A DNA stretch of 64,000 bases from Candidatus Uabimicrobium amorphum (GCF_009002475.1 NZ_AP019860.1:558001-622000), one strand, 5' to 3'. Shown: positions 36,278 through 45,765, numbered from the stretch's first letter. Numbers and translations are program-made. Notes: generated by a model not told the origin, from the sequence alone.

Positions 36278-37603
36278 CTACGATACAAAATCGTCAAGAG
36301 TTACATAAGGTGCCTTGTCGCGGCAAACAGGAGACGATGTGGAGAGTACCTTCTCGATCACCGCGACAGCGTTTGCTGTCGGTTGATAGTTGTTTGCCAT
36401 CACCTTCGCCAATTGTGCAGTGCGCGATCGATAACGTTCATCGTCTAAGATAGTGCTGATACAACGATGTAAACGCCTACCCAATAATTGACGATTGGTA
36501 ATACGCAAACCAATCCCCAAATCAGCGATGCGTTGTGCGTTGTCAAATTGGTCATAGCCTTGGGGAACAGTAATCGCCGGACAACCTTTGGCAATCGCGT
36601 GGTATATAATTCCCATCCCGCCGTGGTGAATGACAACATCGACTTTCTCCAAGATTTGATCATAGGCAATGTAGTCGACTACCTTAACATTACCGGGTAG
36701 CGGCGGGAAGTCATTGAGTTGATGCCCTCCGAGACTAATGACAAAACGAAACGGCAATGTGCCAAAATGGCGAATCATACGCGGAACAAATTGTCGTTTG
36801 ATGTTCCCCAAATGCGTTCCTAGTGTCACAAAAATTTTCGGTGTTGTTGTGTGCAAAAAATCCAGACAATCCTCACTGAGAGATAAAGGGCTGTGTTGGT
36901 AATCGAGAGGCCCCAGCATGTGAAAATGCTTCGGCCAACTACGCGCATACTCAAATTCCCATATGCTAAGACCTAGAATAGCAAAAGGGGAATACAATCC
37001 ATCATGGCGCGATGGCAAGTTGAGTTTTAGACCCAGTTTGCGCAATTCTTTGGAAAACAGCCAATCCACACCATGACGAAATACCTCACAAGCATAAACC
37101 CCCAAACGATTGCGCCAGCGATGTAAAAAGTGACGCGATATTCCCCAACCACCCAAAAATGCAGGTGTACCATCATAGGTGCGTATGCACGCCGGAACAG
37201 TTGTGGTGGTAATCCACGGGATGTCGTGTACCGTACCCAAAGAAGCCCCCACCGGTGTAGAAAAGTCGGTGATAATAAGATCGGGACGCCAGTTTGTGAT
37301 GTGCTTTTCTAACTCAAGACGCGCGCGATAAATTACCGAAAACAAATAACGAAATTCAATATACAAACTATACGGATTGCGCCGACCATGGTGTTTATGA
37401 ATCGGTTCGTTCATCTGTTCGGGACTATCCACTTCTCCAAGTAATAACGCAATGGCATGAAACCCCAAATTTTCTAGTGTATGAACCATGTCGCCGCCTG
37501 TGGCATACACCACCTCATGTCCTCGGCGTTGTAGTTGCTGAGCAATGGGCAAAGTCGGATGGATATGCCCCGCGGCAGCAATGACCGTAAAAAGTATTTT
37601 CAA
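36278..37603 (-). CDS. GT1-family (UDP-)glycosyltransferase
   Basis: The 441-aa protein has the two Rossmann-type domains of GT-B enzymes: N-terminal MKILFTVIAAAGHIHPTLPI (conserved GHxxP acceptor region) and C-terminal VDVVIHHGGMGIIYHA, ending in PQGYDQFDNA, the nucleotide-sugar site of macrolide-type glycosyltransferases. The start is TTG, coupled (TTGA overlap) to the preceding membrane-anchored gene; GAGGAG sits 7 nt upstream. It may finish glycosylation of the lipid made in the cluster; that is an inference from position. Confidence 0.88.
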   Translation of the reverse strand: MKILFTVIAAAGHIHPTLPIAQQLQRRGHEVVYATGGDMVHTLENLGFHAIALLLGEVDSPEQMNEPIHKHHGRRNPYSLYIEFRYLFSVIYRARLELEKHITNWRPDLIITDFSTPVGASLGTVHDIPWITTTTVPACIRTYDGTPAFLGGWGISRHFLHRWRNRLGVYACEVFRHGVDWLFSKELRKLGLKLNLPSRHDGLYSPFAILGLSIWEFEYARSWPKHFHMLGPLDYQHSPLSLSEDCLDFLHTTTPKIFVTLGTHLGNIKRQFVPRMIRHFGTLPFRFVISLGGHQLNDFPPLPGNVKVVDYIAYDQILEKVDVVIHHGGMGIIYHAIAKGCPAITVPQGYDQFDNAQRIADLGIGLRITNRQLLGRRLHRCISTILDDERYRSRTAQLAKVMANNYQPTANAVAVIEKVLSTSSPVCRDKAPYVTLDDFVS

Positions 37604-38460
37604 TACCGCTCCTCACTAGATAGAATTTGGGCGCGAATTTTTTCAAATGTAAGTTGTTGGTAAGTTTTTTCCGTAAGCGGTTCGACACATAAGCTCAAAT
37701 AACCACGTTCATCGAAATGATAATGTGGTCCTGTATTGTAACACTGATAGCGACAGTCACCTATTGCCTTTTTTTGAAAACGGTTTGCCCACCACGACTG
37801 TCGCATAGTAAAGCGCCACATCCGCACCCAAATATCCTTTTCTCCCACAAATTGTAAATGGCGTGTAACGTATAAACTTCCTTTGTGAAAACAAAAGATA
37901 CCACCATAGGAAATGATGACAATGTTTGCGTTAGAGTCTTCCACAAGATCAGGTATTGCCGCCAAAGCAATCGCCGCTCCGGCGCTACCACACACAAAAA
38001 AAATGGTATGCTGCGACTCGATTTCTCCCAATGTTGTACGTAGACAACGCGCAACACTTTTACCATAGCGCCTTTTCCACAACACCGCCAGAGCCGTTTG
38101 CCAAAAGTTATGCAAACTACAAACCCACATCGGAAGCGGTGTACCAAATAAGCGTCGTACCATATTGATTTGCGTGTAACGTTTACAAATGTCGGAATTG
38201 TAAGGAAACGGTGTCGCAATGTTCAAGTCGGTTTTCAATAACGACGGTAGTTTTTCGACGAAATATTTTTGCTCTGTGGATAGTTCAGGATCAGAAAAAT
38301 CGCTAATCCCCGTCAAAAATACGAGTGCCCGCGACCATTGTTGGGTATGCGGTTGCTTTGGAATGTTGTTGTGCCATAAACGCCACCAACGCAGCGTTTC
38401 AATAAGTGGAATGGCTAGTGCAAGTATGATAATGGATATTACTATTGCAAGATATACCAT
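37600..38460 (-). CDS. N-terminally membrane-anchored protein, unknown
   Basis: A 286-aa protein with one N-terminal transmembrane helix (VYLAIVISIIILALAIPLIE) followed by Trp-rich basic segments. FFVCGSAGAAIALA (about 155) recalls a nucleophile-elbow Gly-Ser-Ala-Gly, but no full hydrolase triad is evident. It overlaps the GT1 start (stop TGA in TTGA), so the two form a translationally coupled pair that faces the GT21 operon. No family recognised; possibly a partner or acyl-handling enzyme of the glycosyltransferase. Confidence 0.65.
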   Translation of the reverse strand: MVYLAIVISIIILALAIPLIETLRWWRLWHNNIPKQPHTQQWSRALVFLTGISDFSDPELSTEQKYFVEKLPSLLKTDLNIATPFPYNSDICKRYTQINMVRRLFGTPLPMWVCSLHNFWQTALAVLWKRRYGKSVARCLRTTLGEIESQHTIFFVCGSAGAAIALAAIPDLVEDSNANIVIISYGGIFCFHKGSLYVTRHLQFVGEKDIWVRMWRFTMRQSWWANRFQKKAIGDCRYQCYNTGPHYHFDERGYLSLCVEPLTEKTYQQLTFEKIRAQILSSEERY

Positions 38461-38509
38461 TGTTTATGATAAGTCCTAACGGCGTTGTAAAATTGTATAA
38501 ATTATTCGC

Positions 38510-38570
38510 TGGTATGCGATGCCCTCCTGCCGGCTAGTCGCCGGCTGTCCTCCCACTGGGAGGACTTACG
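38510..38570. repeat. Hairpin repeat module D, left part
   Basis: It shares GGTATGCGATGCCCTCC with the other modules. Hairpins are GCCGGC-TAGTC-GCCGGC (38529-38545) and TCCTCCC-ACT-GGGAGGA (38548-38564). The gap to the IS (38571-38686) has no gene and contains a CTCCCCCACT end that continues at 40238. Confidence 0.7.
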
Positions 38571-38686
38571 TATAGCACTTTGTAATAGAAAAAACGACAC
38601 GTTAGTTCGCGACAAACTTATACTTATTGACCCGATTTAAAGTTGCGTTTTTTCAATACTTTTTGATATACGTAAACTCCCCCACT

Positions 38687-40237
38687 GGGCAACGTCATTT
38701 AGTTAGTAAAAAACAAGTATTTATCAAGGCTAGATCTAAGATATAGAGATGTAGCCTTGATAAACAGGAACTTTCAGTGTCCTGTTTTTTTCCTATATTT
38801 CTGATGCCAAAGCTGATAGCTAGCAGACTTCTTAACACGAGGCGCATTGTTATCAGGCCTTATTGGAGAAGGAGACAAACGAAAGAGAACTCTTATTTCA
38901 GCATATGCTTCTTCAATAGGAATACTTTCATCATAAAGAAGAGCAATAACTTCATCGTGAAGTTCGGCATACGAAATAGACTTATTGATACGATATCGAT
39001 ATTTAGTATTTTTTTTATCGCATTCTTGGTCAAGAATTTGTTGTTCACTTTTAATAACGATGGATTCAAGAGCACTCATAAAAACACGAGCATAAAAGTC
39101 TTGCTCAATATGTAATAAAAAACCAGAAGAAAAACGCTCAACATCTAACTGATTTTTGAGACGATCAAAATAGGTTTCTATTTTCCAACGTTGGTGGTAT
39201 AGCCAAGCAAAGTTATCAAGAGGATAAAGTTCTTGATCAAGTAAAGTAGTAAGAAGAACTTCAACCTCTCCTGTCGAAAGAATAACTTTTATTAACCTAA
39301 CATTTACAGATGATGGTAAATTATATTTTTTCCACTCAATTCGTTTTTCTTTAGGAATGACTAGTTTGTAAACAGAGTCGAAAGAGTCACTTTTTAGAAA
39401 TTCGCTAACAATTGAGAAAGAACTGGAAGTTGAACATCTTATAACGCAAGGAACACTTAAAGATTTATGTAAAGCTACTAACGCATTACTGGCATATGCT
39501 CTATCATAGAGAACGATTGTATTTTCATCGTAGTAGTCACAGTGAGAATCAAAGACAAACTTTATCTCAGATTGTTTTGCTTCAAGTTCTTGGTTAATAG
39601 GAAGTTCGTTTAAAACATCGTATAAAAAACTTCCATAGCCTTGGACTCTCTCAGTTGGGCTTTGATTACTTTGGACACTAAAAAATGCTAAAGTTTCCTC
39701 TGATTTTGGTAAATTGATTGTACTTACATCTACAGCATAGATCTGATTATTTTTCCATTTTTTATTTTCATCTTTCGCTTCTTCATAAAAAGTTTTTAAT
39801 ATTGTATTTTGGAGATGCTTATATAGCTTCGGATCTAGCTTGTTCCTTGCTTGGTGTAGTCCTCCTGGACTAATTATTTTATCAAGCGCTTTGATTTTCT
39901 TGAAAAATGTTCTTATTTTGTTGCTGAGGCTCATTTTAGCTCCTAGCAGTATCATTGTTGCTAATCCTGCAAATGTTATTTTCCGGCAACGTGTAAAGTG
40001 TTTTTTTTAGTTTTGTATCGTTCCACTATTTCTTTTTTGCTTAGTTCTGATCTTACACTTTTCATTGTTGATACTACTAGTAAGTTTTTCATGTTAACCT
40101 CATATTTTCACCCTATCTTTCGTTCGTTCATTTATTTATTACAAACTATAAATGTAGCATTTGCAAGGGATATATCATCACTTCACTTCTCTAGCTACTG
40201 AAAATACTACATTTACCTTAACTAAATGACGTTGCCC
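38687..40237 (-). mobile_element. IS4-family insertion sequence, copy 2 (1551 bp)
   Basis: Same length, orientation and 19-bp terminal repeats as copy 1 at 281-1831; only a few base substitutions separate them. It is flanked by CACT on both sides (again 4-10 bp of ambiguity) within CTCCCCCACTGGGGGAG. The 13-bp subterminal stem is at 38720-38764. The two copies lie in direct orientation 37 kb apart. Confidence 0.95.
38774..39934 (-). CDS. IS4-family DDE transposase, copy 2
   Basis: The 386-aa product is intact and carries the same DDE/YREK residues as copy 1. It differs from copy 1 at two residues (Glu for Lys in YYDENT, Asn for Asp in LDNFAW). The start at 39934 was chosen by the GGAG ribosome site, as for copy 1. 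Near-identity shows a recent duplication and suggests the family is active in this genome. Confidence 0.95.
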   Translation of the reverse strand: MSLSNKIRTFFKKIKALDKIISPGGLHQARNKLDPKLYKHLQNTILKTFYEEAKDENKKWKNNQIYAVDVSTINLPKSEETLAFFSVQSNQSPTERVQGYGSFLYDVLNELPINQELEAKQSEIKFVFDSHCDYYDENTIVLYDRAYASNALVALHKSLSVPCVIRCSTSSSFSIVSEFLKSDSFDSVYKLVIPKEKRIEWKKYNLPSSVNVRLIKVILSTGEVEVLLTTLLDQELYPLDNFAWLYHQRWKIETYFDRLKNQLDVERFSSGFLLHIEQDFYARVFMSALESIVIKSEQQILDQECDKKNTKYRYRINKSISYAELHDEVIALLYDESIPIEEAYAEIRVLFRLSPSPIRPDNNAPRVKKSASYQLWHQKYRKKTGH

Positions 40238-40266
40238 CACTGGGGGAGTAATCGGCGAAGCCGATT
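40238..40266. repeat. Hairpin repeat module D, right part
   Basis: After the IS, CACTGGGGGAG is followed by AATCGGC-GAA-GCCGATT (40250-40266) and then a G-run. Together with the left part it restores the palindrome that was the target. No gene lies between here and 40314. Confidence 0.7.
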
Positions 40267-40313
40267 GAGGGGGGACCAAATACTAGCGAACTACTATAGA
40301 ATCAATCACACCG

Positions 40314-41072
40314 CTAACCCTTACGCAAAACATCATAAGTGATATCCAATAATTTCTTTGCAGCAATATGCGTTTCGCGTGGGTAACCAAATGCGTTGTT
40401 GATGTATAGCACATCATCACGCCATTTGTAGACATTTACATGTGAATGACCATAGATGTGAATGCGCGAAGGCAGTTCGCGAACAACGTTTTCTAATTTG
40501 GTGGTTCCGAGGACGGGAGAGAGAAAATTTACCATGCGACTTAGTCCAGATAAGACATCAATGCGCGGTAAAAAATGCGAAAACGACACAATGGTTTTGT
40601 CTGTTTGTGGCAGTTCGTTCTGTCGCAAAAAGTAGTCGTTTACTTCCGCGTCCTTCATGCCTTCAAAATTACAGCGAAAGAAATCTCCCCATTGTGACAG
40701 TAGCCTTTTATCCATCTTACCAAAACTATAATCATACCAACACAACAGTGGCACAATCACAAAGGTGTCGTATTCGCTATAATGTCTTTTGATACCGTAG
40801 CCATCGGCCAACTGTTTTAATGTCTCGAAGCGTTCAAATGAGGTTCCACTATCACGCTTTACCCAAAAATCGTGGTTGCCGGGTACATAGAATACATCTG
40901 AAAAGCGCTCGCTCATTGCGGCAAAAGCTTCCTCTATTAAGGATATATCGTGCGAAATATCTCCGGCAAATATCAAGATGTCTTTGGTGTAGTCATATTT
41001 GGACAAACTCAAAAGCCATTTTTGATTTTCGCTATAATTTGTATGAATGTCAGAAACGGTGAAAATGCGCAT
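40314..41072 (-). CDS. Calcineurin-like metallophosphoesterase
   Basis: The 252-aa protein has the dimetal motifs of the family: SDIHTN (DxH), FAGDISHD (GD), GNHDF, FSHF and IYGHSH. The active site binds two metal ions and hydrolyses phosphate esters or phosphodiesters. The substrate is unknown. AGGGGAC precedes the ATG by 5 nt. It is divergent from the STAS cluster, with a 180-bp shared intergenic region. Confidence 0.88.
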   Translation of the reverse strand: MRIFTVSDIHTNYSENQKWLLSLSKYDYTKDILIFAGDISHDISLIEEAFAAMSERFSDVFYVPGNHDFWVKRDSGTSFERFETLKQLADGYGIKRHYSEYDTFVIVPLLCWYDYSFGKMDKRLLSQWGDFFRCNFEGMKDAEVNDYFLRQNELPQTDKTIVSFSHFLPRIDVLSGLSRMVNFLSPVLGTTKLENVVRELPSRIHIYGHSHVNVYKWRDDVLYINNAFGYPRETHIAAKKLLDITYDVLRKG

Positions 41073-41162
41073 GTAGTCCCCTATTCTTTTGACTTCTAAA
41101 GAGTTTACTATAGTTTCCTTTTTTCACAAAAACAAAGAAAAAAAATTTTTTTCGTGGCCAAC

Positions 41163-41213
41163 TGTCGTAATCGGTGTTATGATTAGTGTCGTAAAAGGTG
41201 TCACATTTGTGAC
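41163..41213 (+). promoter_or_regulatory. Direct repeats and palindrome upstream of the STAS gene
   Basis: TGTCGTAATCGGTGT (41163-41177) and TGTCGTAAAAGGTGT (41187-41201) are 24 bp apart and match at 13 of 15 positions. The second overlaps a perfect palindrome GTCACATTTGTGAC (41200-41213). The position 40-90 bp upstream of the 41254 start suits an operator, possibly for the MerR gene product in the same cluster. Confidence 0.45.
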
Positions 41214-41253
41214 GAAAAGTGGGAATAGATATTTGTGGAATAAGGAGCTTACT

Positions 41254-42345
41254 ATGACAAAGGTACTTCACTTTAAATCTGAGAAAAAAACACTGCCGGA
41301 TAACAACTTTATCGTTACTTGCAAAATTATTGGGGCGATTGATGGTCGGACGGTATATGATTTTGAACAAAAAATTCGTGGCTTTTTTGACCAAGGCGCT
41401 AAGCATCTTGTCTTAAATTTTGCGGAAGTTACTTATATCAACAGTACAGGAATGGGTTTGTTGGTGAAACTTTCAGACATTTTCCAGTCATCCGATGGGA
41501 ATATTCGCCTAGTGAGCGTTCCCGAAAAAGTCATTGCGCTATTTGATATGTTGGGTCTACTATCTCTCTTCAAAATATACGAAAGTGAACAAGATGCTAT
41601 CGTGGAATTGACACAAAATATTTTGAACAAAAACAAGGTTCAGCCACCAAAAGAGAAAGAAGTGCAAATACAGAATACAAACGCACATGTACGTCGTAAA
41701 ACTCCTGTACCACCCGATATGCCAAAATTTAAAAAGACGCCCACAAGTCTAGAAGAGCAAATGGGCGCAAAGCCACTCGTTATTGACGACGATAGTAAAA
41801 CTGCGGCGGTTCAATTTCCTTATGTCGGTGATTGTGCTGTTTGTCGACGCAAGATTGAGTTTGCAACACCAGGCAACTACAAGTGCAATAGCTGTTCTAG
41901 CTATATATCTGTCGATATAAATGGTCAGCAAAAAGTTCATGCACGATTCAATTCTGATGTGATTGAGCTTACTTTTCCATGTAATATTTACCACAAAAAT
42001 GTCGCGCTTTTTGCCATCAATGGTCTTGTACAACAGCTGGGCTACTCGACATATTTTTGGGAGGATATCAAAGAGGTTCTCGACAGTGCCTTAACCATCG
42101 CATTAGAGAAAAATTATCTACAAGGCAAAGAAAAACTACATCTTCTTGCCGTTGCTGATCGCGATGAAATGGTGATTGGTTTGAAGTCGATGAATCCGTT
42201 TCTTGATCCCAATGGCCCGAAAGACCCAAGATTACCGGCTATTGCACGCAAGTTAGACAAGCTCGAAGTTTTTCCTCTTCCTACACGAGGGCAACTTCTA
42301 AAAATGACGAAAAGAAACGTTTCTTCTATGCAGCCAGCGATGTAA
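41254..42345 (+). CDS. STAS-domain protein with zinc ribbon and novel C-terminal domain
   Basis: The start at 41254 has AAGGAG 7 nt upstream; the frame is open for another 55 codons before it, but without a ribosome site. The 363-aa protein has an N-terminal STAS domain (about residues 10-110) resembling anti-sigma-factor antagonists: LVLNFAEVTYINSTGMGLLV contains the Ser/Thr phosphorylation site. A linker follows, then a CxxC...CxxC motif (about 192-215), CAVCRRKIEF and YKCNSCSSYI, and a 130-aa domain ending FPLPTRGQLLKMTK. The same zinc-plus-C-terminal unit closes the gene at 42864. I do not recognise the last domain; a degenerate RsbW-type ATPase is only a guess. Confidence 0.75.
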   Translation: MTKVLHFKSEKKTLPDNNFIVTCKIIGAIDGRTVYDFEQKIRGFFDQGAKHLVLNFAEVTYINSTGMGLLVKLSDIFQSSDGNIRLVSVPEKVIALFDMLGLLSLFKIYESEQDAIVELTQNILNKNKVQPPKEKEVQIQNTNAHVRRKTPVPPDMPKFKKTPTSLEEQMGAKPLVIDDDSKTAAVQFPYVGDCAVCRRKIEFATPGNYKCNSCSSYISVDINGQQKVHARFNSDVIELTFPCNIYHKNVALFAINGLVQQLGYSTYFWEDIKEVLDSALTIALEKNYLQGKEKLHLLAVADRDEMVIGLKSMNPFLDPNGPKDPRLPAIARKLDKLEVFPLPTRGQLLKMTKRNVSSMQPAM

Positions 42346-42413
42346 AATTTACCGACAACACAAAATTTTATTGCAACTGTCGCTAATTTGTTGTAAATAA
42401 ATACTATGAAAAT

Positions 42414-42445
42414 AAAAAAAGGTTCTTTGCGAAGAGCCTTTTTTT
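42414..42445 (+). terminator. Rho-independent terminator after the STAS gene
   Basis: AAAGGTTCTT and AAGAGCCTTT form a 10-bp stem (one G-T pair) with loop TGCG, followed by T-run. It lies in the region before the MerR start and confirms that the MerR protein begins at 42475 rather than upstream. Confidence 0.85.
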
Positions 42446-42474
42446 GTTCTCCTTCTTACAAAAAAGGAGATGCA

Positions 42475-42864
42475 ATGTACAATATCCAAACATTAGCAGA
42501 TCTAAGTGGATTTACGCGGCGAACCATTCGCTACTATATCCAAAAACAATTACTTCCGCCTCCACAAGGCGATTCAAGTCGCGGAGCTTTCTATACAGAT
42601 GAGCATCTTAAAGTTTTAAAAGATATTGAGAAATGGTCAAAGCAGGGCATACCTCTTCTACAAATAAAAAATATTCTTAATGGAAAAGCACTTGTTACAG
42701 ACACAGATACGAACACACTTGTACAAACAACACGTTGGGAGCGATTTCAAGTAGCAGAGTTTATCGAAATACATTTTCGCGAAAAAGCGTTAGATGCCGC
42801 AGACCTAAAAAAAATAGAAAACTTTATCCTCGACTTGGTACAAAGCAAAAAAGGGGATGGTTAA
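42475..42864 (+). CDS. MerR-family regulator
   Basis: Small regulator of 129 aa. Its N-terminus MYNIQTLADLSGFTRRTIRYY is the winged HTH of the MerR family, with the arm KQLLPPP and FYTDEHLKVLKDIEKW following. There is no conserved metal or effector pocket; the tail is a short helix. AAAGGAGA lies 8 nt before the ATG. The stop TAA overlaps the next ATG (TAATG), so translation is coupled. It probably controls the STAS/vWA genes around it. Confidence 0.85.
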   Translation: MYNIQTLADLSGFTRRTIRYYIQKQLLPPPQGDSSRGAFYTDEHLKVLKDIEKWSKQGIPLLQIKNILNGKALVTDTDTNTLVQTTRWERFQVAEFIEIHFREKALDAADLKKIENFILDLVQSKKGDG

Positions 42865-45620
42865 TGCCTGAGTTACTTTTACAACAACAACGTGAGACAT
42901 TAAAAAATAAAACAATTGTCATTGTTATAGAGCTCATAGGTACTGTTACCAAAGTAAATTCAGAGCAATTGCAAAAAGTGTTTTTACAACACACCAATCA
43001 AAAAACATATCACTTTATTCTCGACTTTACACAGCTAGACGAACTTAATGATACAGGTCTAGGTCTTCTCGTAAAATGGATCGATGTATGCCAGGACAAT
43101 GGGGGAGATATAAAAATAATCAACTGTAGCGATAAAATCGCTACGTTTATAGAAGACATGGGACTTTCTTTTCTATTTCAACCGACAACAAAAAAAGAGG
43201 CTGTGTCACAAATAGAGCAATCGCAACTAGAAACACAAAATACACAACCATCCTCTTATGCTCTATTTATCAGTAATTCACAACAAAAATTAGTTGCGTT
43301 ACAAAAAATAGAAATACATGCCACTATTGACGACATCACCTCACACACCACACTAAAGCAATGTTATGTAAACGACGAGCAATTTCCCATCGAAGCAATA
43401 TATCGTTTTCCTTGCCCAGCGACAATTTACGCTTTTGAAATAGAAACGCACAACAAAATTTTTCGCGGGAAAGTGGAAGAAAATGCCATGGCTTTTTCAT
43501 TATATGACGATGCGCTTTCCGAAGGAAATGCCGCTTATATGCTAGAACAAGAAGCCGAGGATATCGTTACAATTTGCGTGGGGAATATCTTACCTGGTCA
43601 ACAAGTGTTCGTCACCATACACGCCATTGCAGAGCTTCCATGTGTCGACAACAAAATCGAAATGCAAATTCCCACAACATTGTGTCCGCGTTACTCTTGT
43701 CAGGAAAAAACCCTGACATCCTTACAGCAGTCCATAGATACTACATACACAACAAACGCACCATATGATGTACAAATAACAGTCACTGTTGCCAAAGATA
43801 CGGTTCGCGACATCTCTTCTCCATCACACAAAATAAAGCTCATTAATGAAGATCAAAATTTTGTGGTTGAGCTTCAACAGAAAACCGCGTTGGATCGTGA
43901 CTTCATTTTACATTTGACACCATCACAGTTGCATGAGCCTGTATGCCTAGTTGCCAAGCACCCAAACGGAGTGCGTGCTCTTGTTGCACGTATGTATCCA
44001 CAGTGGGATATTTTCACGGACACTCCACCGCAAGAAATGATTTTTGTGATAGATTGTTCCGATTCTATGCAAGGAAGTTCCATCGCCATTGCCCGAGAAG
44101 TTTTGTGTAGCTGTATTAAATTGCTCGGAGATGGAGACACGTTTAACATCATTTCTTTTGGCTCTATTTTTTCACTTTTTCAGCCAAAAAGTGTCGCATT
44201 TAACGAAACAAATATGCGCCAAGCCATCGAGCATGTAAATTCCCTCAACGCCAATATGGGGAACAAGGAACTCATTAAAGTATTGCAATATGTTTGTGCA
44301 AAAAACAGTGCTTCTTCGCGCAATGTGATCGTCATTAGCGATGGACACATAGACGACACCACAGATGCGATTGCTTTAATGCACAAAAGTGATATTCGCG
44401 TGTTTGTCTTTGGAGTCGGCTATAGTGCCAATCAAGATTTTGTGAAGAGACTACCACAAAAAACGCACGGCTCGGGGGAGATGATCAATACATCGGAAAG
44501 TATTCGCGAAAAAGTGGAACGACAACTGGCACGTATCGGTGGTCCAATGTTACACAACGCCACACTTGAAGTAAAAGGTGCAGAGATTGAACTTCCCGAA
44601 ACGCCGGCCATATTCGAGGGAGATAGTCTAACTTTGTATGCACGTATATACAAGGGGCGTGTGGGAAAAACCGCGATCCTGTCTGCAACAGTCGGGGAAG
44701 AAAGGCTACAATGGACGGCAAATGTAGTCAATCGCAAACAAAATAAAGTTATTCCCACCTTGTGGGCGGCAAAATACTGTGAAATTTTAGAGTTGGACAA
44801 TCGCGAACAACAAATTCGCGAAATAGGCCTACAATTTCATATATTGACAAGCGCCACTAGTTTTATCGCCGTAAAAACACACAAACACAAAAGCGTGCAG
44901 GAGCCTCAACTACGGGAAATTCCCGTTCAGCTTACGCGCGATTTTCGCGGGATTGTCACGACAATGGAGATTCCCACACCTAGTGAAAATAGCCTACAAC
45001 AATTTTTTACTCCACCACAGAGTGAAGACTCTCTTCGCGCAACAGACAACTTTGGTGGTGGTCTCACACTTTCCTACGATGGAGCAACTAGTGCTCAACC
45101 GCGACCTGCTGTTACTTTTCCGCATATAACAAACTGTACCGTCTGTGGACGCAGTTTAGAATTTCCCACTGTAGGAAATTACAAGTGCATCTCTTGTTCG
45201 AGTTATATGAATGTAGATAACACTGGACAGAAAACTGTGTATGCACGTGTCGATTCTTATGTACTAGATGTGAAATTTCCGAGTCACATCATCTACAAAT
45301 CGGCTCTAATATCCTCGATCACTACCTTAGCGAAGCAGCTTCACTATTCGGAGACGTTTTGTGCGGAAATTACCGAAATTGTGGAACATGTCATCGTGAT
45401 TATCAATGACAAACAATTGCACCCCAACGAATCTTTTCACATGATGGCCGTTGCCGACAATGAGGAAATGTTGATTGGTTTTAAAAGTATTAACCCATTT
45501 CTTGCACCGCGTTCTCGCCACCCCAGACTAAAAGCCATCGCCCGTATCGCCGATCGGCTAGAAGTTTTTCCTTTGCCAACAAAAGAGCAATTACTCAAGA
45601 TTACCAAGTACAAAGCATAG
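42864..45620 (+). CDS. STAS-VIT-vWA protein with zinc ribbon and the same novel C-terminal domain
   Basis: A 918-aa protein starting at ATG 42864 (AAGGGG upstream; overlaps the MerR stop). It begins with a STAS domain (about 1-115; FTQLDELNDTGLGLLV), then a VIT domain (about 150-270), a vWA domain (about 390-570; FVIDCSDSM forms a DxSxS MIDAS) and a beta-rich region. It ends with CTVCGRSLEF...YKCISCSSYM (about 757-785) and the FPLPTKEQLLKITK domain that the 41254 gene also has. Such a STAS-VIT-vWA fusion is not one I know. It could link a partner-switch input to adhesion-like or complex-assembly modules in the cytosol. Confidence 0.75.
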   Translation: MPELLLQQQRETLKNKTIVIVIELIGTVTKVNSEQLQKVFLQHTNQKTYHFILDFTQLDELNDTGLGLLVKWIDVCQDNGGDIKIINCSDKIATFIEDMGLSFLFQPTTKKEAVSQIEQSQLETQNTQPSSYALFISNSQQKLVALQKIEIHATIDDITSHTTLKQCYVNDEQFPIEAIYRFPCPATIYAFEIETHNKIFRGKVEENAMAFSLYDDALSEGNAAYMLEQEAEDIVTICVGNILPGQQVFVTIHAIAELPCVDNKIEMQIPTTLCPRYSCQEKTLTSLQQSIDTTYTTNAPYDVQITVTVAKDTVRDISSPSHKIKLINEDQNFVVELQQKTALDRDFILHLTPSQLHEPVCLVAKHPNGVRALVARMYPQWDIFTDTPPQEMIFVIDCSDSMQGSSIAIAREVLCSCIKLLGDGDTFNIISFGSIFSLFQPKSVAFNETNMRQAIEHVNSLNANMGNKELIKVLQYVCAKNSASSRNVIVISDGHIDDTTDAIALMHKSDIRVFVFGVGYSANQDFVKRLPQKTHGSGEMINTSESIREKVERQLARIGGPMLHNATLEVKGAEIELPETPAIFEGDSLTLYARIYKGRVGKTAILSATVGEERLQWTANVVNRKQNKVIPTLWAAKYCEILELDNREQQIREIGLQFHILTSATSFIAVKTHKHKSVQEPQLREIPVQLTRDFRGIVTTMEIPTPSENSLQQFFTPPQSEDSLRATDNFGGGLTLSYDGATSAQPRPAVTFPHITNCTVCGRSLEFPTVGNYKCISCSSYMNVDNTGQKTVYARVDSYVLDVKFPSHIIYKSALISSITTLAKQLHYSETFCAEITEIVEHVIVIINDKQLHPNESFHMMAVADNEEMLIGFKSINPFLAPRSRHPRLKAIARIADRLEVFPLPTKEQLLKITKYKA

Positions 45621-45765
45621 AAATGTCAAGATATCTATTCGTTGTTGATCATTTAGTTATGCTGTATACGCGAACTAATATGGTAAAATAACAATCCGAT
45701 GTAATATTCTACATATACAAACCAACTTAACTTTGTATGTCATCAACAGCATAAGGATATAAATT

